Shown here: positions 1 through 6,259 of the stretch, piece after piece | How the letters are laid out: each line of letters begins with the position of its first letter | How positions within the stretch are numbered: the stretch's first letter is position 1 | Assembly (NCBI GenBank): GCA_011772595.1 | Contig: WVZH01000250.1 | Location: 5,463-18,383, forward strand | Reading direction: 5' to 3' | DNA from: Anaerolineales bacterium | GTDB lineage: Bacteria > Chloroflexota > Anaerolineae > Anaerolineales > E44-bin32 | DNA length: 12,921 nucleotides | The notes under the pieces: generated by a model | The model's database searches: none | The model's input: the letters and a program-made list of their open reading frames with translations, nothing else | Told to the model about the DNA's origin: nothing | Translations under genes and position numbers: made by a program

Positions 1-171
1 TTCGCGCTCCTATTCTTGGTGTTTGATATCGAGGCTGTCTTCCTCTTTCCATGGGCGGTGGCGTACGATCAGCTGTCGTTGTACATGGTGTTGGAGGGTG
101 TGCTCTTTATCTTGATGCTTGCTGCCGGGCTGGTCTACGCCTGGAGTAAAGGCGCATTAGAGTGGTTCTAA
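1..171 (+). CDS. nuoA: NADH-quinone oxidoreductase subunit A (NuoA), 3' end only
   Basis: This is the last 56 codons of an open frame that enters from the left edge and ends at TAA 169-171. NuoA is a small three-helix membrane subunit of complex I beside the quinone-binding site. The visible part starts inside the second helix with the family motif FDIEAVFLFPWAV, which carries the conserved Asp and Glu that face the E-channel. A third hydrophobic helix follows, and the tail YAWSKGALEWF is typical of NuoA C-termini. The start and first helix lie outside the window. NuoA is normally followed by nuoB, C and D; here the next gene, 168 bp downstream, is nuoH. Identity is secure from the motif and the neighbouring complex I genes. 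Confidence 0.93.
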   Translation, partial: FALLFLVFDIEAVFLFPWAVAYDQLSLYMVLEGVLFILMLAAGLVYAWSKGALEWF

Positions 172-193
172 GGATCTCAATAGTGTTCTAGTG

Positions 194-216
194 GCTGATG
201 GTTTGAGGTCATCAGC
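194..216 (+). terminator. Hairpin after nuoA, possible weak terminator or processing site
   Basis: GCTGATG (194-200) and CATCAGC (210-216) form a perfect 7-bp stem with a 9-nt loop, 22 nt after the nuoA stop. The downstream strand is T-rich but broken by G and C (GCGCTTTGTTTGCATGTTT), so it is not a classical intrinsic terminator. It lies in the 168-bp gap between nuoA and nuoH, the longest gap in the window. I see no convincing promoter in the rest of the gap, which suggests attenuation or RNA processing rather than full termination. This is inferred from sequence alone. Confidence 0.3.
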
Positions 217-339
217 GCTTTGTTTGCATGTTTGGGTCTTGCGGCGAAAGATGAGCGGGAATCGGGCCAGATCTCCTTACCGGATATTCAGAGAGAGCCG
301 CCTCCGTTTACCCCAAACCCAACTTATAGGGAGTGATAT

Positions 340-1566
340 ATGAGCTTCGACTTCGGGGATCCGTTCGGCTGGTTTGGTCAATGGATTCGCAGCTTGCTTG
401 AAGGGATAGGACTGGCGCCCGGTTTTGTATCATTCTTGCTCAGTTTGGTGGGCGCGTTTCTGCTGGGTCTTGTAGCCCTCTTATCTGCCTTCGGCTTGAT
501 CTGGGTCGAGCGCAAGATCGTTGCTCGCATTCAGGATCGACTTGGACCTAATCGTGTGGGTCCCTTTGGCCTCTTTCAAACCATCGCGGATGGGCTCAAG
601 CTGGCGACGAAGGAATTGATCACACCCGTTGGTGCTTACCGGATTCCGTACAATCTTGCGCCCCTCCTGGCAGTGATGTCGGTCGTAGGTATCTGGGCTG
701 TGGTGCCGCTCGCCCCGAGGTTAATCGGCTCAGACCTCAACGTCGGTGTGCTCTACGTGATATCAATCGGCGCTGTCGGAACTTTAGCGATTATACTGGC
801 GGGCATGTCCTCAAACAATAAATATGCGCTACTCGGTGCCTTCCGCACCGTCGCTCAAATGGTTTCCTTCGCCGTGCCTATGGTCTTGGCCTTGCTCGTA
901 CCTGTCCTCCTTGCAGGCTCCATGGGCATGGTGCAAATCACGGAAGCACAGCGTCCGGTATGGTTCGTCGTGCTGGCGCCGTTTGCGGCCCTGATTTTCT
1001 TCATCAGTTCCCTCGCCGAAGTAGGTAGAGCGCCTTTTGACATCTTGGAGGCAGAGTCCGAGATCGTCGCCGGCTTCCATATAGAATATTCTGGGTTGCG
1101 GTTCGGAATGTTCTTCGTAGCGGAATTCTTGCACGCTTTCACCATCTCGGCCCTTACGACGACGCTCTTCTTTGGTGGCTGGCAGGGACCTGGCGCCACA
1201 CAATTCCCTCTCTTAGGTCTTCTTTATTTCTTTATCAAAACATCCCTTGTTTATTTTGTGGTTATTTGGATTCGCGGTTCTTTCCCGCGTATCCGCATCG
1301 ATCAGATGAACAATTTGAATTGGAAGTTTTTCACACCGCTTGCACTCGCGGGACTGGTATTTACGGCCGTGGCGGAAAAACTGGTCTCTGAGTTGGCGCT
1401 AAACCGTGTCCTGCTCCACATTGGTGCCAATGGGTTGCTCCTAGTTCTCACGCTTTTCGCGCTCGGCATTTATGCTCGTAGAAAGAGGCGGGAGATGCAA
1501 GGACTTGCAATTCGAGGACCCGAAGCAGCAGTTGCAAGCACCGCGCAAGCATCAGCAAAGAAATGA
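340..1566 (+). CDS. nuoH: NADH-quinone oxidoreductase subunit H (NuoH)
   Basis: NuoH is the multi-helix membrane subunit that forms much of the quinone chamber and links the peripheral arm to the proton-pumping arm. At 408 aa it is longer than the E. coli protein (about 325 aa). The extra length is an amphipathic N-terminal stretch before the first helix and a basic, Ala-rich tail after about residue 377. Diagnostic segments are VERKIVARIQDRLGPNRVGP (56-75), including the conserved Glu57 and Arg63, and further on EVGRAPFDILEAESEIVAG followed by IEYSG, the acidic loop lining the quinone site. The ATG at 340 is supported by AGGGAG at 328-333 with a 6-nt spacer. It is the second nuo gene here, directly after nuoA; nuoB-D are missing from between them and nuoI is missing after it. 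nuoJ begins 14 nt after its stop, so the two are surely co-transcribed. Confidence 0.96.
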   Translation: MSFDFGDPFGWFGQWIRSLLEGIGLAPGFVSFLLSLVGAFLLGLVALLSAFGLIWVERKIVARIQDRLGPNRVGPFGLFQTIADGLKLATKELITPVGAYRIPYNLAPLLAVMSVVGIWAVVPLAPRLIGSDLNVGVLYVISIGAVGTLAIILAGMSSNNKYALLGAFRTVAQMVSFAVPMVLALLVPVLLAGSMGMVQITEAQRPVWFVVLAPFAALIFFISSLAEVGRAPFDILEAESEIVAGFHIEYSGLRFGMFFVAEFLHAFTISALTTTLFFGGWQGPGATQFPLLGLLYFFIKTSLVYFVVIWIRGSFPRIRIDQMNNLNWKFFTPLALAGLVFTAVAEKLVSELALNRVLLHIGANGLLLVLTLFALGIYARRKRREMQGLAIRGPEAAVASTAQASAKK

Positions 1567-1579
1567 GAACGAGTGTCAT

Positions 1580-2119
1580 ATGACAACAATGCAATTGATT
1601 TTCCTCATCTCGGCTGCAGTTACCCTCGTTGCTGCATTTATGGTGGTTTTCAGCCCCCAGCTTGTCCATTCGGCCTTATGGCTTATCCTGGCTCTGGCGG
1701 GCATCGCTGTCTTCTTTGTCTTATTGAACGCAGGCTTTCTGGCGGTTGTCCAGGTTGCGGTATACATCGATGCCATCGCTGTTCTGATCATCATCGTTGT
1801 GATGCTGACCCAGAAGTCGATGAGCGAGAGTATGGTGCAAGTAAACCGTAGTTGGTGGTTTGCGGCTTTAGCCGCGCTGGTGATGTTCGGTGGTTTGCTT
1901 GCGTTGTTCAACCTAACGCCGTTGTTGGACGCGCAAGCCCCTACGCTGACTTCAACCGCCGAATCATTGCTTGAAGATCTGGGAAAATCGCTCGTGGACA
2001 TCGACCGTTTCATCTTGCCGTTCGAGTTGGCCTCGATCCTATTGTTGGCCGCGATGGTGGGCTCGATTATGATTGCCTGGCCGCGTGGCACCGGGGTCGA
2101 TGAGGAGGGTGAGGCATGA
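1580..2119 (+). CDS. nuoJ: NADH-quinone oxidoreductase subunit J (NuoJ)
   Basis: NuoJ is a five-helix membrane subunit. Its third helix contains the pi-bulge thought to couple quinone reduction to proton pumping. The product is 179 aa, close to the usual length. I chose ATG 1580 because an upstream extension of the frame to 1472 lies entirely inside nuoH and encodes a hydrophilic peptide; GAACGAG at 1566-1572 may act as a ribosome site. Hydrophobic helices cover roughly residues 5-24, 30-50, 54-77, 90-108 and 146-168. The third-helix motif reads VYIDAIAVL (61-69); in NuoJ/ND6 proteins I recall, the position of Asp64 is a Gly (YxGAI). The stop overlaps the start of nuoK by four bases (ATGA), implying translational coupling. 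The family call is strong from the helix pattern and gene order. Confidence 0.93.
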   Translation: MTTMQLIFLISAAVTLVAAFMVVFSPQLVHSALWLILALAGIAVFFVLLNAGFLAVVQVAVYIDAIAVLIIIVVMLTQKSMSESMVQVNRSWWFAALAALVMFGGLLALFNLTPLLDAQAPTLTSTAESLLEDLGKSLVDIDRFILPFELASILLLAAMVGSIMIAWPRGTGVDEEGEA

Positions 2120-2424
2120 TCCCGCTTTCCTGGTACACCTTTTTCGCTGCAGCGTTATTTTGTATCGGTTTGTACGGGGCACTGGCTCGCCGCAACGCGC
2201 TTGCCATCCTTATGGGCATCGAGCTGATGCTCAATGCGGTCAATCTCAATCTGGTAGCCTTCTGGCGCTATGGAACGCCGACGATCATTAGCGGCCAAGT
2301 TTTTGCGTTGATTGTATTCGCAGTTGCGGCATCTGAGGCGGCGGTCGGTCTGGCGTTGATTATCTCGATCTATCGACGTAGGACGACAGTCGCTGTCGAA
2401 GAAATCAACATGATGAAGTGGTAG
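2116..2424 (+). CDS. nuoK: NADH-quinone oxidoreductase subunit K (NuoK)
   Basis: NuoK is a small three-helix subunit that carries two membrane glutamates of the proton path between the quinone chamber and the antiporter-like subunits. The product is 102 aa, the normal size. Both glutamates are present: Glu36 in MGIELMLNAVNLNLVAF and Glu74 in VAASEAAVGLAL, matching E. coli Glu36 and Glu72. The ATG at 2116 overlaps the nuoJ stop and is preceded by AGGAGG at 2103-2108 with a 7-nt spacer inside nuoJ. nuoL follows after about 10 nt. Nothing unusual is seen in the protein, and the identification is secure. Confidence 0.96.
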   Translation: MIPLSWYTFFAAALFCIGLYGALARRNALAILMGIELMLNAVNLNLVAFWRYGTPTIISGQVFALIVFAVAASEAAVGLALIISIYRRRTTVAVEEINMMKW

Positions 2425-2434
2425 GCGAGGTGTG

Positions 2435-4570
2435 ATGCAACCACAAATCCTGACCTGGCTCATTCCGCTCCCCCCAATCGCGGCTTTCTTTTTAATCGTG
2501 CTCTGGGCATACCGCAGCAATCGCCTCAGCCATACCCTGGCCGTAGGTGCGATGGTCATCTCCTGGGCTTTAGCGATGGTCGTCTTCTGGGTAGCCATCA
2601 ACGTCGAGGATCTTGGCCACCACCCCATCGTCTCTTCGATCAAATGGTTGCCGGTAGGGGAATCGTGGTTCAGCATGGGCATCCTCATCGACCCGCTCAG
2701 CGCAGCAACGCTTTTCTTTGTGGCTTGGACTTGCTTGGCGATTTTCATCTACAGCATCGGTTACCACAATTTCGGTAAGAAGAGAGACCCCGAAGATCAA
2801 CCCGGTCTCCCCCCGCATGGTGGCGGAATCGAACCGATGTACGCACGATTCTTCGCTTTCATCTCTCTTTTCGCCTTCGGTATGTTAACCCTGGTGCTCT
2901 CCGACAACTTGTTATTGCTGTTCATTGGGTGGGAGATCATGGGTTTATGCTCCTATCTGTTGATCGGTTTCTGGTATGGGAGGGAATCGGCTAAGAAAGC
3001 AATGGTGAAGGCGTTCATCACGACGCGTATCGGTGACGTTTTCATGTTGTTGGGTATCGCATATCTCTACTCATTCACGGGTACCCTTGATTTCCGTGCA
3101 ATCCTTTTCAACGAAGAGGTACTGCATACCCTGGCTGTCACGCCTTCTGTCATCGGTGGGCTGTCGACAGCAGGATTGATCGGATTGTTGCTCTTCCTGG
3201 GGACAGTCGGTAAATCCGCACAATGGCCGCTGCACGTCTGGCTTCCAGATGCCATGGAGGGTCCGACACCGGTCTCGGCCATGATCCATGCCGCGACGAT
3301 GGTCTCGGCAGGGGTCTATCTTGTGTTACGCTTCTTCCCATTGCTCACGGCGGGCTGGCACGAGGGAGCGTCTTTAACGCCCACCTTGGTTGTGGTGTCT
3401 TCGATCGGCGCTTTCACCGCATTATTTGCCGCGACGATCGCCGTAGCACAAAACGACATAAAACGCGTGCTGGCGTACTCCACGATTTCACAACTCGGCT
3501 ACATGGTCGCGGCAGTGGGAATCGGCGCCTACGTTGCTGCAGCCTTTCACCTGTTAACACACGCATTTTTCAAGGCGTTGCTGTTCTTGGGCTCGGGCTC
3601 GGTGATCCATGGGATGGAGCATGGCGTCCAACACACTCATGAGCACGTCGACCCCCAAGACATGTTTAACATGGGTGGATTACGGGCGAAGATGCCAGTC
3701 ACATTCTGGACCTTTCTGATCGGTGGGTTCGCGCTCTCCGGCTTTCCTGTCCTCACTGCGGGTTTTTGGTCAAAGGATGAGATCCTCGCCGACGCCTTTG
3801 CCAACGGCCACCTGGTGGTCTTCGCTGTACTGGCGCTTGCGGCGCTTGTCACCGCTTTTTATACCATGCGCCAAATCACCATGACCTTCCTAGGAGTGGC
3901 GCGCACGAAGGCTGCCCAGAATGCGCATGAATCTGTGAGGTCGATGACGTTACCCTTAGTCGTGTTAGCCGTCTTTGCAGTGGGAGCCGGGTGGGTGGGT
4001 ATCCCGGAAGAATTCCCGGCTATCGGCGGTTTGTTGCCCAACTGGTTTCACGAGTTCGTTGGCGGATCCCTGTTGGAACATCCGCATGCTGTCGATTTCA
4101 ACCCGCTACCCTTACTCACATCTGTCACCGTCGCGATCGTCGGCTTAACTCTCGGATGGCTGGTGTATCGACGCCTCCCAGCTGATGCGCCCGACCCACT
4201 GGCGCGCGTGCTCGGACCTGTCCACACACTTTTAAAGAAGAAGTATTACTTCGACGAAATGTACGATTTTCTTTTCGTGCGTCCTGCTTATTGGCTAGCG
4301 GAGACGTTTGTGTATCGATGGATCGATCGTGGTGTGATTGACGGACTTCTGCATGCAGTCGGACGTGTTGCCTTACGCATCGGTTCTTTCCTTCGAAACT
4401 ATGTCGATTTGCCTGTCGTCAATGGCATTGCCGACGCTCTAGGAGAGGGCATCAAGCGGGCCGGGCGTGAATTCCGTGTTCTCCAGACGGGTCGAGTACA
4501 AGAGTATCTTGTCATCGGCATCGTATTCACGGGAGTGTTATTGTTCTACGTTCTCTTCTTCCGACCTTAA
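2435..4570 (+). CDS. nuoL: NADH-quinone oxidoreductase subunit L (NuoL) with long lateral helix
   Basis: NuoL is the distal antiporter-like proton-pumping subunit of complex I. It ends in a long amphipathic lateral helix (HL) running along the membrane arm. From ATG 2435 the product is 711 aa, against about 613 in E. coli. Pump residues are in place: Glu167 in GWEIMGLCSYLL, Lys260 in FLGTVGKSAQWPLHVWLPDA, His285, Lys380 in HAFFKALLFL and Lys447 in GFWSKDEI. A His-rich loop lies around 392-404. Counting from FDEMYD (606) to the LQTG..QEY anchor (691), HL spans about 86 residues; E. coli and alphaproteobacterial proteins I can recall have about 50-55. The extra part is near 638-676. A GTG at 2432 is a possible start, but GGCGAGG at 2424-2430 is too close to it and fits ATG 2435 better. 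Confidence 0.95.
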   Translation: MQPQILTWLIPLPPIAAFFLIVLWAYRSNRLSHTLAVGAMVISWALAMVVFWVAINVEDLGHHPIVSSIKWLPVGESWFSMGILIDPLSAATLFFVAWTCLAIFIYSIGYHNFGKKRDPEDQPGLPPHGGGIEPMYARFFAFISLFAFGMLTLVLSDNLLLLFIGWEIMGLCSYLLIGFWYGRESAKKAMVKAFITTRIGDVFMLLGIAYLYSFTGTLDFRAILFNEEVLHTLAVTPSVIGGLSTAGLIGLLLFLGTVGKSAQWPLHVWLPDAMEGPTPVSAMIHAATMVSAGVYLVLRFFPLLTAGWHEGASLTPTLVVVSSIGAFTALFAATIAVAQNDIKRVLAYSTISQLGYMVAAVGIGAYVAAAFHLLTHAFFKALLFLGSGSVIHGMEHGVQHTHEHVDPQDMFNMGGLRAKMPVTFWTFLIGGFALSGFPVLTAGFWSKDEILADAFANGHLVVFAVLALAALVTAFYTMRQITMTFLGVARTKAAQNAHESVRSMTLPLVVLAVFAVGAGWVGIPEEFPAIGGLLPNWFHEFVGGSLLEHPHAVDFNPLPLLTSVTVAIVGLTLGWLVYRRLPADAPDPLARVLGPVHTLLKKKYYFDEMYDFLFVRPAYWLAETFVYRWIDRGVIDGLLHAVGRVALRIGSFLRNYVDLPVVNGIADALGEGIKRAGREFRVLQTGRVQEYLVIGIVFTGVLLFYVLFFRP

Positions 4571-4595
4571 GTTCTTGTAAGGGAGACTTCTCGGA

Positions 4596-6134
4596 ATGGG
4601 ATTCATTCAAGAGCACTTACTCTCGCTTATCCTTTTTTCGCCTACACTCGCCGCGGCTCTTGTGCTTTTGATGCCGCGTGACAAGGTGAGGTTGATTCGC
4701 TGGGTCGCCACGCTCGCTAGTTTGGTGCCTCTAGCGCTTTCTATTTGGCTGTGGGTTGTCTACGATTCTTCGACTCCAGGATTCCAATTCGTAGAACGGG
4801 CAAGCTGGTATGACGCGATTGGTTCGAGTTATTTCCTTGGCGTGGATGGAATTTCGATATCCATGGTGTTGCTTACCACACTGCTCACACCGCTTTCGCT
4901 GCTCATTTCCTGGAATATCAATGATCGAGTGCGCAGCTTCATGGTTCTTTTCCTGTTACTCGAAACCGGCATGTTAGGCGTATTCCTTTCGCTCGATTTG
5001 TTGTTGTTCTTCGTGTTCTGGGAGGTCGGTCTGGTGCCGATGTACTTCCTGATCAACCAGTGGGGCAGCGACAAGCGTGAGTACGCCTCTTTCAAATTCT
5101 TGATCTACACCATGGCTGGGTCGTTGGGGCTGCTATTGGCCATCCAATTGATTGGGGTGACATCAGGAACCTTTGACCTCACGCAGATTATCGCTAAATG
5201 GGCCACCCTCGATCAGCCGCTTGTGGTGCTTGGGTTGCCAATCACGTTGTCAACCAGCATTGTGAAGACGATCGCTTTCTGGGCTTTCGTGATCGCATTT
5301 GCGATCAAAGTCCCTGTGTGGCCTTTCCATACCTGGCTGCCAGATGCGCACACCGAAGCCCCAACAGGCGGCTCGATGATACTGGCGGGTGTGTTGCTCA
5401 AATTAGGAGCGTACGGCTTCCTGCGGCTTGTGTTGCCGCTTTATCCTGATGAGGCAAAACTTTTCGCGGGTGCGCTTGGCTTACTGGCGACACTGGCGAT
5501 CATCCTCGGTGCCTTCGCTTCATGGGGGCAGAATGATTTCAAACGTCTGGTGGCGTATTCCTCTGTAAACCATATGGGCTTTGTTGTGCTCGGCATCGCA
5601 GCCGCCGCGTTCGCGCAGGGTTCGCATGCAGGAGAGGATGTGGTGATTGCTCTTAATGGTGCCGTACTACAAATGTTCAACCACGGCCTCTCTGCTGCAG
5701 GAATGTTCTTGCTGGTTGGCGTGATCTACGAACGAACTCACACCCGCGATCTGGAAGACTATGGGGGTCTCTTCCCGTTGGCGCCTATATATGGCGGTAT
5801 CTTGATCTTCACTGCTATGGCGTCCTTAGGACTTCCTGGTTTGAATGGCTTTGTGTCGGAGTTTCTTGTGGTGCGAGGAAGCTGGCCGATTCTCACATTG
5901 TACACGGCGCTTGCGATGATCGGGTTGTTGATCACGGGCGCCTACATCTTAAAAGGTATCAAAATGGTCTTGCATGGTCCGTTCAACGAAAAGTGGAGCG
6001 GACAGGCGCTTGAAATCAACCGCCGTGAGATCGTGGCCATTGCCCCGCTAATGGTGTTGATGTTGCTCATCGGAGTGTGGCCGTCGTGGATCCTCACTGT
6101 GATCAATAACACTGTGATGAGGTTGTTTGGCTAA
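4596..6134 (+). CDS. nuoM: NADH-quinone oxidoreductase subunit M, first copy (NuoM1)
   Basis: NuoM is an antiporter-like subunit expected to pump one proton per catalytic cycle. This 512-aa copy is canonical: Glu143 in FFVFWEVGLVPMYFL (TM5), Lys238 in FAIKVPVWPFHTWLPDAH (TM7), Lys269 in GVLLKLGAYG (TM8) and Glu422 in GFVSEFLV (TM12) match E. coli Glu144, Lys234, Lys265 and Glu407. About 14 hydrophobic helices are visible. The ATG at 4596 follows AAGGGAG (4579-4585) by 10 nt and lies 25 nt after nuoL. A second, clearly divergent nuoM follows after 125 bp that holds an inverted repeat. This copy is the better candidate for the ordinary NuoM position in the complex; that assignment is inference from its sequence. 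Confidence 0.96.
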   Translation: MGFIQEHLLSLILFSPTLAAALVLLMPRDKVRLIRWVATLASLVPLALSIWLWVVYDSSTPGFQFVERASWYDAIGSSYFLGVDGISISMVLLTTLLTPLSLLISWNINDRVRSFMVLFLLLETGMLGVFLSLDLLLFFVFWEVGLVPMYFLINQWGSDKREYASFKFLIYTMAGSLGLLLAIQLIGVTSGTFDLTQIIAKWATLDQPLVVLGLPITLSTSIVKTIAFWAFVIAFAIKVPVWPFHTWLPDAHTEAPTGGSMILAGVLLKLGAYGFLRLVLPLYPDEAKLFAGALGLLATLAIILGAFASWGQNDFKRLVAYSSVNHMGFVVLGIAAAAFAQGSHAGEDVVIALNGAVLQMFNHGLSAAGMFLLVGVIYERTHTRDLEDYGGLFPLAPIYGGILIFTAMASLGLPGLNGFVSEFLVVRGSWPILTLYTALAMIGLLITGAYILKGIKMVLHGPFNEKWSGQALEINRREIVAIAPLMVLMLLIGVWPSWILTVINNTVMRLFG

Positions 6135-6143
6135 TAAGACAAC

Positions 6144-6242
6144 AGGGATCAGGGAATAGGGATCAGGAGATCAACTTCTACTTATCGAATTCAGCGTAAT
6201 TCTAATCTCCCTGCCTGATCCCCAATCCTTGGCCTGATCCCT
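6144..6242. repeat. Nested inverted repeat between the two nuoM genes
   Basis: The 125-bp gap between nuoM1 and nuoM2 is almost filled by an imperfect palindrome. The left arm has GGGATCAGG at 6145-6153 and again at 6159-6167. The right arm has the exact reverse complement CCTGATCCC at 6214-6222 and 6233-6241. The outer pair and the inner pair can each form 9-10 bp stems with an internal loop between them. A smaller stem, GAATT (6187-6191) with AATTC (6198-6202), sits near the apex. No T-tract follows, so it is not a normal terminator. It ends about 7 nt before the weak GAGAG ribosome site of nuoM2 and could affect its expression. The paired inverted short units resemble REPIN or MITE-like elements (inference); no target-site duplication is obvious. 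Confidence 0.8.
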
Positions 6243-6259
6243 AGGATTGAGAGTAAAGC

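Noticed and set aside
321..333. TTATAG before nuoH as a -10 box
   Set aside because: No plausible -35 at 16-18 nt upstream, and the segment overlaps the ribosome site.
829..1203. Antisense open frames inside nuoH, and similar ones inside most other genes
   Set aside because: They lie wholly within well-recognised genes, have no family motifs, have low-complexity or charged compositions, and lack ribosome sites.
1472..1579. Upstream extension of the nuoJ frame
   Set aside because: It overlaps nuoH completely, encodes a hydrophilic peptide unlike NuoJ N-termini, and ATG 1580 gives the normal family length.
2432..2434. GTG as the nuoL start
   Set aside because: The candidate ribosome site GGCGAGG ends one base before it; ATG 2435 has better spacing. 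The difference is one residue.
3223..3642. Alternative-frame open frame on the + strand within nuoL
   Set aside because: NuoL is continuous and full of conserved pump motifs across this stretch; the other frame shows no recognisable protein.
3611..3652. Histidine cluster in NuoL (five His in about 13 residues), considered as a metal site
   Set aside because: His-rich loops at this place occur in NuoL proteins of several phyla as I recall, so it is not clearly novel or functional.
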